From Stenotrophomonas sp. UBA2302 (lineage in GTDB: Bacteria > Pseudomonadota > Gammaproteobacteria > Xanthomonadales > Xanthomonadaceae), in the NCBI GenBank assembly GCA_002345545.1, contig DDVW01000048.1, forward strand, positions 36,593 to 76,804: a stretch of DNA of 40,212 nucleotides, in the 5' to 3' direction. The translations under genes and the position numbers were made by a program. The notes beneath the pieces are model-generated. The model was not told the DNA's origin. It saw only the letters and a list, made by a program, of their open reading frames with translations, and ran no database searches. Below are positions 17,001 to 25,638 of the stretch, in pieces; position 1 is the first letter of the stretch; every line of letters starts with the position of its first letter.

Positions 17001-17823
17001 CCGGCGGCGCGGCGCCGTCCCAGCCGTGGCGATGCCACCAGCTGCGTTGCGAGGGCGCGGCAGCTTCGGCGCTGCGCGGTTCGGCATGGCGGGCGAGGGC
17101 GGCCACACCTGCGGCATCGAGCATGCGGTCGTAGACGCGGATCTCGTCGAAGTCGCTGCCGCGCAGGAAGTTGTAGCGGCTCTGCACCTGGTAGGGCGCC
17201 ATCACCCGGCCGGCCAGGCCGAGCTGGTCCAGTGCGGCATCGTAGTCGCCGGTGGTGTCAGCGCGCGCCACTTCCTTGCCATCGACGAAGAGCTTTACGC
17301 CGTGGTCCTCATCCCAGCCGAAGGCGATGTGCTGCCACTGCTGCGGTGAGGGATTGCTGTCCAGCTTGAAGGAGACGCGGGTGCGCGCCAGGTTGGCGTC
17401 GGTGACAAACGCATCGAAGCCGTGGCCGTTCCAGTCGATGCGCAGCCACGCCATGTCCCAGCTGCTGTGGTCGGCATAGCCGACGCGGAAGATCACGAAC
17501 GGCGCCTCGCCCACCGCGTAGCGCGAACGCCAGAAGAACGACAGCGTGCCGCGCTGGGCCTGGATGTTGCCCGGCGCACTCCACGACAGCACGCCGTCAT
17601 CGGCCCATTCGATCGCCTGGCCACGGGCACCATCGGCGACGATCTTCACCCGGTCCTGGAAATTGGGTTGCGCCTCGCCTTCGGCGTGATCGGCGACAAA
17701 GCCCTGCTCGGCGGATACCTGGAACAGCAGCTTCGCCGGGGCCGCCAGTGCCGCCGGCGCCTGCAGCAGCAGGCCCAGCGCGCAGGCCAGAAGGGTGGGA
17801 CGCAAACAAGTCTTCGGGTTCAT
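14032..17823 (-). CDS. Large secreted LamG-domain protein, candidate polysaccharide-active enzyme of unknown family
   Basis: The 1263-aa product starts at the ATG at 17823, giving a signal peptide (LRPTLLACALGLLLQAPAAL, then AAPA). Residues about 30-240 form a LamG jellyroll (RGTLSFFWRSRY; LFVDGKEVA; FDEIRVYDRML). Residues about 280-560 are beta-rich. About 580-1010 is helical and resembles an alpha/alpha toroid, with GDFGGGLSDDSDLVQQWPGL, ETDELHSYEEGIN and NEINWATGQTRGGELNQG; near 1020 are YMNTEGHWWSDRVE and WPGH. A C-terminal Ig-like domain follows. The order binding domain, toroid, beta sandwich is usual in polysaccharide lyases, but no known family was recognised. It ends the run of genes after the first TBDR and a PL10 lyase, so it probably acts on an acidic polysaccharide in the periplasm or outside. 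Confidence 0.6.
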   Translation of the reverse strand: MNPKTCLRPTLLACALGLLLQAPAALAAPAKLLFQVSAEQGFVADHAEGEAQPNFQDRVKIVADGARGQAIEWADDGVLSWSAPGNIQAQRGTLSFFWRSRYAVGEAPFVIFRVGYADHSSWDMAWLRIDWNGHGFDAFVTDANLARTRVSFKLDSNPSPQQWQHIAFGWDEDHGVKLFVDGKEVARADTTGDYDAALDQLGLAGRVMAPYQVQSRYNFLRGSDFDEIRVYDRMLDAAGVAALARHAEPRSAEAAAPSQRSWWHRHGWDGAAPPALESATTTIRKVEFADVKDLKQWMWKGTDGIAETTWPGVYNRSRLVGRNDYFQLPDWNTYVEGGQQLDLSIPDGETINRVEIRGAAFGTLAGTAGTLFTRPEGVVRSVDSFAAQRGGQLHFRNTEQETPIQEIWGYHVSDAAEPDGTVKQRYLIDSSVLPDYTNITDLRAYIDGRYPQAERSTVMALPKGAGSRKRSTDTLPAEPLPIVHVLIPSGVGDAPAAQPLIRSWAYSWENMHDGLDGVAIDIPALDLPATHDGLIPLNIRIKDPIWPARDMIDVSVSVKPGEKRTLWLDLRDRILTADSLWISIASAAPGFNATSLDGAEVRLVFKEREQAKQEHVADRFNQVRDNWGFLVEEHTTSKRQRLYARVYADLSDLLRVDPDHELGRLYWNYISYNSQGKPPFEQPQAPKGVPLWAFRQTEDLKFVRRFIDWWIDHRQVAYGDFGGGLSDDSDLVQQWPGLALMGVQPDKLNASLTSLSDAIYRNGMFANGLSTIETDELHSYEEGINANSAMLYLNWGDPLTVERLMETVKAFDERIILPNPQGHLLFSSNWFGGNKVYREPNWQWQKPYSFPALHPAFLIGEYNADPTGRKLVTGLADSWLAHAYTDDKGRFTLPNEINWATGQTRGGELNQGSGSGDVMHLFWAAWRWSGDDKYLQALDYRVARGGPAALSNLGENFIDTLGHAQDWGKQLVAEADKGGGSGFANVIAWQQTVDKKYLEQLHAEGIQAKAQREYMNTEGHWWSDRVEAPSEFLQRTRLGGIALKRNQSWPGHTVSWRFADDAAAEQVALLVDAPSPERFTVTAYNFSGRKQAVQMTGWNVAAGLWQVRSGIDADGNGRIDGRPQRREITFEKSMATPLEFVPGKTLLFEFERIQAGTPVSERADLGIGRGDLRIDGDTLQLTVHSLGHVATTTGVAVVRDACGREVARTAIPALPAPSDLLPKTVTVQLALPAGFVRAGARVQVMQDGEAEEVTALNNTLPLD

Positions 17824-17859
17824 CAGCTCACTCTTTCCACGCATGTTTCTTCACTGCCT

Positions 17860-19068
17860 TCAGTGCCGTGCCTGCGGCGGGGTGTCATCTGCCGGTATGC
17901 CCCGGCGCGCGCGCCAGGCCGGCCATTCGCTGCGCAGCAGTTTCTCCGGCCAGACTCCATACCACGCATAGCCGACGCGGCGCTCGTTGGGAATGTCCGC
18001 GAACTGCGCAACCTGCGCGCCGTCACGGTTGACGAACATCGGCTGCTGGCGCTCCAGGTCGTAGAAGCGCGCCCACAGCGATGCGCCGGGCCGGGCCACG
18101 ATGCGCACATCGCGCCCGGTCTCCTGCGCGGGATCGTCGATCTTCTCCATCGCCCGGTCCGGCAGCCGGTGCGCCTGCAGCCAGGCCATGCCCGCCTCGA
18201 TCGCGGCCACCTGGGCAGACGTGGGATCGCGCTGGCGCATCAGCAGCCGCAGCACGCCGACCGATTCGGACACCGCCAGCGACGGCAGCTCGTAGGAGCG
18301 CGCCTTGGCCGGCAGCAGCGTGACCTCGTCGTACTGCGCCGCCCAGATGGTCGCGGTTGCGTCGATATGCACCTGGGTGGCGAGCACGCAGTCCAGCCCA
18401 CGTTCCAGCGCGGCCTGTGCCGCGACACCGAACTCCGGTGCCAGCCGTGCCAGTTCATCGCGTGATTCGACGATGTCCTGCAGCAGCTCCAGCACCCGGG
18501 TCATCGCATCGTCGTTGAAGGTGATCTGGTGGCGGTAGAACGCGCGGTCCGGGTAGTACTGCGGCCAGCCGCCGTTGGGATACTGCGCGGCCAGCAGATA
18601 GGCCACGCCACGACCGGCGGCCTGCAGGTAGGCGGGATTGCCGGTACGCGCATGGGCCTGCAGCAGGTAGCGGATTTCCGAAGTGGTGGCCTTGTTGTCG
18701 ATGGTGGCGTCGTCCTTGCGCGCGGGCGCCCGCAGCGCAGCACGTTCGGCCGCATCGAGCGGGCGACGGTAGTCCACCGCCTTGTCGCGGTAGTGCTTGG
18801 ACCAGCCGCCGGAGGCGGTCTGCAGCAGCAGCATGTTCTCGGCCTGCGGATCGGTGGCGGTGGCCGCCGGCAGCGCGCGTGCCACTGCGGTATCCACCGC
18901 CGCCGGCACGCTGTGGTACTGCGCCGACCCGTCCGCAGTCACGGACAACACCATGGCCGTGGCCGGTAGCGCGAGCACCAGCGCACCGAGCAGTCCCGGC
19001 AAGCGCCACCACCACGATCGCAGCAGACCGCCGAGGGGCCGTCTGCTGCGATGCGGGGTCGCTGCCAC
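17860..19068 (-). CDS. PL10-type pectate lyase
   Basis: The 402-aa product is best started at GTG 19068, just past the stop of the TBDR gene; the open frame runs further upstream in the shadow of that gene. Residues 15-40 form a signal peptide or anchor (SWWWRLPGLLGALVLALPAT). The PL10 features follow: TASGGWSKHYRDK at 85-96, IDNKATTSEIRYLL at 123-136 with the Asp/Asn pocket used for calcium, the helix repeats with YPNGGWPQYYPD at 163-174, and RRVGYAWYG near 363-371. PL10 enzymes cut polygalacturonate by beta-elimination. The gene overlaps nothing but is only one base from the receptor stop, so translation is probably coupled. It is probably exported to the periplasm. PL10 fits better than PL1 or PL9, which are beta-helices. 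Confidence 0.85.
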   Translation of the reverse strand: MAATPHRSRRPLGGLLRSWWWRLPGLLGALVLALPATAMVLSVTADGSAQYHSVPAAVDTAVARALPAATATDPQAENMLLLQTASGGWSKHYRDKAVDYRRPLDAAERAALRAPARKDDATIDNKATTSEIRYLLQAHARTGNPAYLQAAGRGVAYLLAAQYPNGGWPQYYPDRAFYRHQITFNDDAMTRVLELLQDIVESRDELARLAPEFGVAAQAALERGLDCVLATQVHIDATATIWAAQYDEVTLLPAKARSYELPSLAVSESVGVLRLLMRQRDPTSAQVAAIEAGMAWLQAHRLPDRAMEKIDDPAQETGRDVRIVARPGASLWARFYDLERQQPMFVNRDGAQVAQFADIPNERRVGYAWYGVWPEKLLRSEWPAWRARRGIPADDTPPQARH

Positions 19069-19069
19069 G

Positions 19070-22000
19070 TCAGAACTTGTAGCGGGCACCGAGGTAGTAC
19101 TGGCGGCCGGTGACGGTGTAGCGGTCGGCCAGCTGCAGCGACGAATCGACATAGCGGCGGTCCGGCGTGTCGAGCAGGTTGATCGCCTCGAAGGTCAACG
19201 ACAGCTTCTTGCTCAGCCGGTAGGACATGTTGAAGTCGACGTTGCGAACGCTGTGCTTGCCGGTCACGTCGGCGGTGGTCAGCTGGTTGCCGTCCAGGTC
19301 CCAGACGTTCTCGCGGCTGAGGATCTCGCCGATGTAGCCGTCGCGGTAGCTGGTGGAAACTCGCGCGCTGAAACTGCCGTCGTCGTAGTACAGGGTGGCG
19401 TTGTACGAGTTCGGCGACAGATTGACCAGGTCGTTGTCGGTGAAGGTGGTGGTGACGCTGGCGTTGCTGTTGGCCGCCGTGCTGAACATGTACTTGATGC
19501 TCGACTCGACGTGGGTGTAGTTCAGCTGGATGCCGAACTTGCTCCAGATGCCCGGCAGGAAGGTGAACGGCTGCTGGTAGGTCAGCTCGTAGCCCTTCAG
19601 CGGGCCACCCGGGGTGTTGTAGTAGCTCTGCACGTTGAACAGCGTGTCGGCGCTGAAGCCGGCCGGCAGCAGGTCCAGCGAGTAGCCCATGTCACCCCAG
19701 GTGCTCAGCAGGCGGGTGCGCTGCACATAGCTTTCGATGTCCTTGTAGAACACCGCCGCCGACAGCAGCGCGCCCTCGGCGAAGTACCACTCCGCACTCA
19801 GGTCGTAGTTGGTGGAGCGGAACGGATCAAGCTTGGGATTGCCGAGGTTGATGGAGAACACGCGGCCATCGTCGAAGTAGCCGGTGGGGCCACCGCTGAC
19901 GCTGGGCGAGAGGTAGGCCAGGGTCGGCCGCGCCATGGTCTTGGCCGCGCCAAAACGCAGCACCACGTTCTCGGCCACGTCCCAGGCCAGGTTCAGTGAC
20001 GGCAGCACGTCCTGGTAGCTGTGGTTGACCACCGAACGCACCAGCGAACGCTCGCCGGCCGCGGCGGTGGCGCTGGCCACACCGAAGAACGACTCGCAGT
20101 TGGCCGAGTTGTTGGCCGCACTGGCGGCGTTGCACGGCGCCCAGCCCGAGGCGCTGATCTGGGTATCGACCACGCGCACACCGAGGTTGCCGCGGAACGC
20201 GCGATCCAGCAGTTCGGTATTGAAATCCAGCTGCAGGTAGCCGGCCAGGCTCTGCTCGTTGACCTGGAAGTTGTTGTTGGACGAGCCGAAGTGGCCGACA
20301 CCGGCCAGACGGTAATCGCCGCCCTGCACGCCGGTGTCGCAGTTGCAGTTGATGTCCAGCAGCTCGGCGACCTTGCCGAAGTCCGGCACCAGCCAGCCGC
20401 CGGGCACATTGCCCGACAGGTTCTTGCCGAAGCCGCTGAGCGTGGTGCTCAGGTCGGCGATGCTCACACCGGCCGGCAGCGCCTGCGCCAGGCGGCCGTA
20501 GCTGATGTGGCGGTACTCCTCCGACTCCATGTCGTAGTCCTTGTAGGCAAGGCCGGTACGCAGGCTGAAGGTCGGGTTGAGGTTGAAGGTCAGGTCGAGC
20601 TTGGCGGTGTCGAAGGCGTTGCTGACGTAACTCGGATTCAGACGCACTTCACTAATGTTGCTGCCGCGTGCGGTGCCGTTACTGTTGACCGGCACCGCGC
20701 CATAGCCCAGCCACGACCATGCCGCCGGATCATTGAGCGCGAACGGGAAGGTCATGTCCGGCATGTCGCCGCCGTTGCGCATGTCCATCACCAAGCCGTC
20801 GACGTTGCTGTTGTCGAAACTGACCAGCGAGAACACCGGACGCTCGTAATCCGAGCTGGAGTGGCCGACCTGCGCTTCCAGCTTCACCGCATCGTTGAAG
20901 TGGTGGTCCAGGTTCAGGCTGTACTGCTGGAATTTCGTCGACTCCTGGATCTGGCTGGACTCGGTACGGAAATCGACGTTGTCGAACACGCCATAGACCA
21001 GGCGGTTCTGCGCGTCCACCTCGGCCTCGCGCACCACGATCTGGGTCTTGCCACCTAGGTTGGCGGCGCGGTGCAGGTTGGCGCCGAGCGAATCCTCGCG
21101 CTGGTCCTTGTCCAGCTGCGAGTACATCGCATCGAAGCTGAGCAGGGTGTCGTCGGAGATCCTGAACTGCAGCGCACCGGTCACGCCCAGCCGCTCGATC
21201 TCGTGCGCGGTGCGGATGTAGCGCGGATAGCGCGGGATCCAGGCGTTGGTGGCGGTCTCGTAGGCGGCGATGTTCCCGGCGGTCGCCGCCGGGCGCTCGA
21301 TGCCGGTACCGCAATGCGTGGCGCTGATGCCGTAACTACCCCAGCCGTTGTTGCGGTCCTGGTTGGACTGGCTGCCGGTGCCGGCCGGGGTCTCGTTGGC
21401 CAGCGGGTTGCGCGGCGTCTGCGGGTTGTAGCCGGCCGGCGAACAGAAGCCGTAGGTGCCGTTGTTGTTGGCGTTGGACTGGTTGGAATTGCGGTGGTTG
21501 CCATGCTCCCAGCGCACCGGGTTGTAGCCTTCCTCGTAGACGTTGCGCTTGCTGTAGGACGCCGACAGCAGCGCACCGAAACGGTCATCGGCCCAGGTGT
21601 TGCTGACCAGCGCCGACACGCGCGGGTCGTAATCCTTGGCCAGCTCGCTGTAACCGGCCTGGGCGCTGGCCGAGGCCTGGAAACCGTCGAAATCGAACGG
21701 ACGCGAACCACGCAGGTCCACCGTCGAGCCCAGCGAGCCTTCGTCCATCTGCGCCGACTGGGTCTTGTTGACCTTGACCTGCGAGAACAGCTCCGAGGCA
21801 AAGGTGTTGAAATCGAAACCGCGGCTGCGGTTGACGCCACTGCTGCCGTTGCCGGCGGTGGCCAGCGCTTCCAGCCCGTTCAGGCGCACGCGGGTGAAAT
21901 CCGAGCCCAGACCGCGGATCGAGATGCGCTGGCCTTCACCACCCTCGCGATCGATCGACACACCGGCGATGCGCTGCAACGACTCGGCCAGGTTCTGGTC

Positions 22001-22243
22001 GGGGAACTTGCCGATGTCCTCGGCGTAGATCGCATCGACCTGCTCGGTCGAGTAACGCTTTTCATCCAGCGACTTCTGCAGGCTCTGGCGATAGCCGGTG
22101 ACCGTCACCGCATCCAGTTCGGTCGGGCTGGCCGGCGCGGCGGCCTGCTGTGCCAGCGCGGCCGGACTGGCCAGGGCCGTGGTGATGGCGAGGGCAAGCA
22201 AGGTAACCGGTGTCTTTTTAATCTGGCGCATACGACGATCCAT
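19070..22243 (-). CDS. TonB-dependent outer membrane receptor, oligosaccharide uptake (first of three)
   Basis: The 1057-aa product starts at the ATG at 22243, preceded by a strong GGGGAGGAG 8 bases upstream; a longer frame before it has no signal peptide. The signal sequence is MRQIKKTPVTLLALAITTAL and so on to AAALAQ-like cleavage. A TonB box follows (TELDAVTVTGYR), then the plug (EDIGKFPDQNLAESLQ; SIRGLGSDFTRVRLNGL) and a 22-strand barrel ending in LGARYKF with a terminal Phe as expected for outer membrane insertion. Large receptors of this type in Xanthomonads import plant-derived sugar polymers. The lyase gene follows one base after its stop. The likely substrate is oligogalacturonate or a related uronate oligomer, inferred from the neighbour. 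Confidence 0.9.
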   Translation of the reverse strand: MDRRMRQIKKTPVTLLALAITTALASPAALAQQAAAPASPTELDAVTVTGYRQSLQKSLDEKRYSTEQVDAIYAEDIGKFPDQNLAESLQRIAGVSIDREGGEGQRISIRGLGSDFTRVRLNGLEALATAGNGSSGVNRSRGFDFNTFASELFSQVKVNKTQSAQMDEGSLGSTVDLRGSRPFDFDGFQASASAQAGYSELAKDYDPRVSALVSNTWADDRFGALLSASYSKRNVYEEGYNPVRWEHGNHRNSNQSNANNNGTYGFCSPAGYNPQTPRNPLANETPAGTGSQSNQDRNNGWGSYGISATHCGTGIERPAATAGNIAAYETATNAWIPRYPRYIRTAHEIERLGVTGALQFRISDDTLLSFDAMYSQLDKDQREDSLGANLHRAANLGGKTQIVVREAEVDAQNRLVYGVFDNVDFRTESSQIQESTKFQQYSLNLDHHFNDAVKLEAQVGHSSSDYERPVFSLVSFDNSNVDGLVMDMRNGGDMPDMTFPFALNDPAAWSWLGYGAVPVNSNGTARGSNISEVRLNPSYVSNAFDTAKLDLTFNLNPTFSLRTGLAYKDYDMESEEYRHISYGRLAQALPAGVSIADLSTTLSGFGKNLSGNVPGGWLVPDFGKVAELLDINCNCDTGVQGGDYRLAGVGHFGSSNNNFQVNEQSLAGYLQLDFNTELLDRAFRGNLGVRVVDTQISASGWAPCNAASAANNSANCESFFGVASATAAAGERSLVRSVVNHSYQDVLPSLNLAWDVAENVVLRFGAAKTMARPTLAYLSPSVSGGPTGYFDDGRVFSINLGNPKLDPFRSTNYDLSAEWYFAEGALLSAAVFYKDIESYVQRTRLLSTWGDMGYSLDLLPAGFSADTLFNVQSYYNTPGGPLKGYELTYQQPFTFLPGIWSKFGIQLNYTHVESSIKYMFSTAANSNASVTTTFTDNDLVNLSPNSYNATLYYDDGSFSARVSTSYRDGYIGEILSRENVWDLDGNQLTTADVTGKHSVRNVDFNMSYRLSKKLSLTFEAINLLDTPDRRYVDSSLQLADRYTVTGRQYYLGARYKF

Positions 22244-22421
22244 GTACTGGGCTCCTCCCCGCAGGGATTGGGTCAACGTGTCAGAAAAACAGAGGCGGCG
22301 GCGACCGCATCGGGATGGCATCGATGATGATCGCGATCGGGACAGGCCCGGCATTTTGCCTGAGCGACCCGCGCGACTTGGCCGCCGGCAACGGCCAGGC
22401 TCGTCCTGGCGGCAGGAAAGC

Positions 22422-22451
22422 GGGGCCGGGTGATGTGATCAACCCGGCCCC
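22422..22451 (-). terminator. Strong hairpin between the two TBDR genes
   Basis: GGGGCCGGGT (22422-22431) and ACCCGGCCCC (22442-22451) pair perfectly over 10 bp around a 10-base loop. It lies just past the stop of the second receptor gene. On the - strand the stem is followed by GCTTTCC, a weak U-rich stretch, so it may terminate or attenuate transcription of the downstream genes. A palindromic-looking loop is also present. Confidence 0.6.
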
Positions 22452-22470
22452 TGACGCTTTGTTGGAACGC

Positions 22471-25221
22471 TTAGAACTTGTAACGCAGGCCCAGCGTGTA
22501 CTGGCGACCGGTTTCGCTGTATTCCAGCGGCAGCGACACCGTCGGATTGGCAACCCAGGATTCCTGCGCCTCGTTGGTCAGGTTGGCGCCTTCCAGGCTG
22601 ATCTCCAGCTGGTCGCTGATGCGGTAGTGGATCGAGGCATCGACGAAGGTGGTGCCGCTCTGGCCATGCACGCCCAGGCCGTCGCTGTCGAAGCCCTTCT
22701 CGGTACCCGGCACCTGGATCAGGTAGTCGTCACGGTTGGTGGCCGAGACACGGCTGGACCACTTCTCGCCTTCGTAGAACAGGGTGGCGTTCCACGCGTT
22801 CTTCGACAGGCCGGTCAGGTTGGCCTTCTGCGCCATCACGCCGCTGGAGGTCACGTACTGGATCTTGGAATCCACGTAGGTGTAGTTCAGCTGCGTGCCG
22901 AGGTTGGACCACTTGCCCGGCAGGAAGTGGAACGGCTGGGTGTAGTTGAACTCCACGCCGGTCAGGTCGCCGCCGGGGGTGTTGACCGGGGTGCTGAACA
23001 CGAAGTCGTCGGTGACAGCCGCGTTGAGGTTCTCCAGCAGGCTGGCCGGCAGGCCGCTGCTCGAGAACGGACGGGTTTCGCGGGTGTTCTGGATGAAGCT
23101 CTCGATGTCCTTGTAGAACAGGCCCACACCGACCATCGCGCCTTCATTGAAGTACCACTCGAAGCCCAGGTCGGCGGTCTTGGCACGCACCGGATCCAGC
23201 AGCGGGTTGCCGCCGCTGACCGTCTTGGCACTGCCGCTGACGCTGACGTTCACGCCCGGGGTCAGGCTGCCCAGGCCCGGACGCGACATCACCTTGGCCG
23301 CACCGAAGCGGATCAGGAAATCCGGGGTGATCTCGGCCACCAGGTTCAGCGACGGCAGGAAGTCGTTGTACTCGCGCGACACCGTGGTGGTGACCGGCGT
23401 ACCGCTGGCCGAGGCTACACCGGTGGAGGTCTGCTTGGTCTTGACGTAACGCGCGCCGAGGTTGCCCGAGACCGGCACCGAGCCGATATCGAAACCGAAC
23501 TTGCCCATCAACCACGCGCCGCGATCCTGCTCCTGCACGCTGCGGATGCTGGCGTTGTAGTCGACCAGCGCGTAGATGCCCTCACCGCTGAGGATGTCGA
23601 ACTCGTTGGCGATGCCGTTGAAGTTCGGCACCACCCAGGTGCCCGGAGCGCCGGACATGCCCTGCAGCGCGGCCAGCTGGGTCATGTTGACCGGCACGAT
23701 CTTGGAGCCGTTGAAGGTCGGCACCGCGGTTTCGTTGCCGACACGGCGGCGCTCCATCGACTCGAAGCCGAAGTTCTTGGCCTGCACGCCGCCTTCCAGC
23801 GTGAGCGACGGCCCGATCACCCACGAGAACTCCATCTGGCCGTTGTCGAACTCGTTGGTCACGTAGTTCTGACGCAGGCGGATGGTGGACAGGGTCCAGC
23901 CGTTGGGATCGGTCGGATCCACGCCGTAATTGAACACCGGCTTGTTGGCGTTGCCGCGGTAGTCGTAGCTGTAGCCTTGGACATTGAGCTTGTCCATCAT
24001 CACCGTGGCCTGCACCGGGTTGTCGTGCTTGGAGCGCGAGGTGCCGATCTTGCCGGTGAGGGTGAAGTTGTCGGTCAGGCGGTGCTCGCCGTCCAGGCTG
24101 ATCTGGTAGAAGTCCGTGCTCCACTCGTCGTGGCGGTTCTCGGCACGGATATCGACGTTGTCCATTTCCGCGTAGACCAGCGCGCCGTTGCGCACTTCGC
24201 CGTTGTTGACCAGGATCTGGTTCTTGCCGTCGCTCGACGACTTGCTCAGGCCATTGGCCTCGATGTACTTCTCGTCGCGCTTGGCGTCGATCTTGGAGTA
24301 CAGCGCGTCCAGACTGAAGGTGGTGCGGTCGGTCGGCTTGAACTGCAGCGCGCCGGTCACGCCCAGGCGCTTCTGGTCATGCTCCATCAGCGTGTAGCGC
24401 GGGAAGCGCGGTGCGTACACGTCCGGGCGCAGCGCATCGGTGAACGGCGAGGCCGCGTTGAAGCCGCCGTTCTTGTCGCCACCGGCCCAGCGCACGGTAC
24501 CGGTGCCTTCCTCGACGGTCTCGCGCTCGGAGTAGGCCACCGACAGCAGCGCGCCAACCTTGCCATCGGCCCAGCTGTTGGCGATCAGGCCGGCAAAGCG
24601 CGGCATCGCCGCCTGTGCGGCGTCGCTGTAACCGGCCTGCACGTTGCCGACGATGGTCAGGCCGTCGTAGTCGAACGGGCGCGCGGTGCGCAGGTCGACG
24701 GTGGCGCCCAGCGAACCTTCCTCGACATCGGCCGAGGCGGTCTTGCGCGCGATCAGCTGCGAGAACAGGTCGGCGGCGAACACGTTGAAGTCGAAGCCGC
24801 GGCCGCGGTTGGTGCCGCCCTGGCCGTCACTGCTGCCGACCGTGCTCAAGGCTTCCAGGCCGTTGATGCGCACGCGGGTGAAATCCGGGCCCAGGCCACG
24901 CACCGAGATGTTGCGGCCTTCGCCGCCATCACGGGTGATCACCACGCCGGGGATGCGCTGCAGCGATTCGGCCAGGTTGCTGTCCGGGAACTTGCCGATG
25001 TCCTCGGCGACGATGGCATCGACCACGCCGCTTTCGCCGCGCTTGATGTCCAGCGCCTTCTCGACACTGGCGCGATAGCCGGTGACGGTGACGGTATCCA
25101 GTTCGGTGGCAGCGCCGCCATCGGCCTGCTGGGCCAGTGCGGCGCCGGAATGCAGGACCAGGCTGATGCCCAGTGCGAGCAAGGTAACCGGTGTCTTTTT
25201 CTTCGTATTACGTGGATCCAT
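22471..25221 (-). CDS. TonB-dependent outer membrane receptor (second of three)
   Basis: The 916-aa product starts at the ATG at 25221, behind a GAGAGAGGGGAAG Shine-Dalgarno sequence; residues encoded before it (from 25434) are upstream leader. The signal peptide (KKTPVTLLALGISLVLHSGA) is followed by the TonB box TELDTVTVTGYR, the plug with EDIGKFPDSNLAESLQRIPG and SVRGLGPDFTRVRINGLEAL, and a barrel ending LGLRYKF. It is clearly a paralogue of the receptor at 19070-22243, with the same N-terminal plug signature. Two copies of the 15-bp motif TGACACCGMTRGYCA lie upstream, 61 and 207 bases before the start. It is likely induced by the polymer. The imported substrate is unknown, but uronate oligomers are likely. 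Confidence 0.9.
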   Translation of the reverse strand: MDPRNTKKKTPVTLLALGISLVLHSGAALAQQADGGAATELDTVTVTGYRASVEKALDIKRGESGVVDAIVAEDIGKFPDSNLAESLQRIPGVVITRDGGEGRNISVRGLGPDFTRVRINGLEALSTVGSSDGQGGTNRGRGFDFNVFAADLFSQLIARKTASADVEEGSLGATVDLRTARPFDYDGLTIVGNVQAGYSDAAQAAMPRFAGLIANSWADGKVGALLSVAYSERETVEEGTGTVRWAGGDKNGGFNAASPFTDALRPDVYAPRFPRYTLMEHDQKRLGVTGALQFKPTDRTTFSLDALYSKIDAKRDEKYIEANGLSKSSSDGKNQILVNNGEVRNGALVYAEMDNVDIRAENRHDEWSTDFYQISLDGEHRLTDNFTLTGKIGTSRSKHDNPVQATVMMDKLNVQGYSYDYRGNANKPVFNYGVDPTDPNGWTLSTIRLRQNYVTNEFDNGQMEFSWVIGPSLTLEGGVQAKNFGFESMERRRVGNETAVPTFNGSKIVPVNMTQLAALQGMSGAPGTWVVPNFNGIANEFDILSGEGIYALVDYNASIRSVQEQDRGAWLMGKFGFDIGSVPVSGNLGARYVKTKQTSTGVASASGTPVTTTVSREYNDFLPSLNLVAEITPDFLIRFGAAKVMSRPGLGSLTPGVNVSVSGSAKTVSGGNPLLDPVRAKTADLGFEWYFNEGAMVGVGLFYKDIESFIQNTRETRPFSSSGLPASLLENLNAAVTDDFVFSTPVNTPGGDLTGVEFNYTQPFHFLPGKWSNLGTQLNYTYVDSKIQYVTSSGVMAQKANLTGLSKNAWNATLFYEGEKWSSRVSATNRDDYLIQVPGTEKGFDSDGLGVHGQSGTTFVDASIHYRISDQLEISLEGANLTNEAQESWVANPTVSLPLEYSETGRQYTLGLRYKF

Positions 25222-25282
25222 GTGCTTCCCCTCTCTCCAAGGTTTACATGAGATGCGGTGTGTCCGGTCTGCGCCGGGGTTA

Positions 25283-25297
25283 TGACACCGCTGGTCA
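25283..25297 (-). promoter_or_regulatory. Candidate operator, copy 1 (TGACACCGCTGGTCA)
   Basis: On the + strand TGACACCGCTGGTCA; read in the direction of the second receptor gene it is TTGACCAGCGGTGTCATAA (with flanks). It ends 61 bases before the start. The arms TGAC and GTCA pair as a palindrome. It matches the copies at 25429, 29916 and 30041. Confidence 0.65.
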
Positions 25298-25428
25298 AGG
25301 CGGAAAGTAGCAGCTGCGTTAAAGCGGAGCATCTTGCACTGCAACAGGGGAAAATTTACGGAAAAGCCTTGTCTCAAGGACATTCCAGAGTCTGATCGGG
25401 CCATGATGAACGGGACAACCATTCCGAA

Positions 25429-25443
25429 TGACACCGATAGCCA
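25429..25443 (-). promoter_or_regulatory. Candidate operator, copy 2 (TGACACCGATAGCCA)
   Basis: TGACACCGATAGCCA on the + strand is the most diverged of the four copies; it differs from the others in the last arm (GCCA for GTCA). It lies 207 bases before the start of the second receptor, 131 bases upstream of copy 1. Confidence 0.5.
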
Positions 25444-25638
25444 TCACGCTCATCCATTTGTTGCGTAGGCTTCGTCATGCTATCGGCATTGCTGTTGCCT
25501 AATATGGCCCGCAAGCACCATGCAATTGCCGACACGAACACCGCCTTCACCGCGGGGCAGCAGGCCGTCATCTGTCCCCGGGGGAGGCCCAGAACCGTGT
25601 TGGGCGTCATAGTCACTGCTGACAGCCGCAAACCGGAA

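Noticed and set aside
13558..17349. Very long + strand open frame opposite the 1263-aa LamG gene
   Set aside because: It is the antisense shadow of a high-GC gene; the product is Arg/Gln/His/Val-rich low complexity with no signal peptide or domain.
22315..25251. Long + strand open frame opposite the second receptor
   Set aside because: Antisense to a clear TBDR with plug and barrel signatures; composition is typical of a GC-rich shadow frame.
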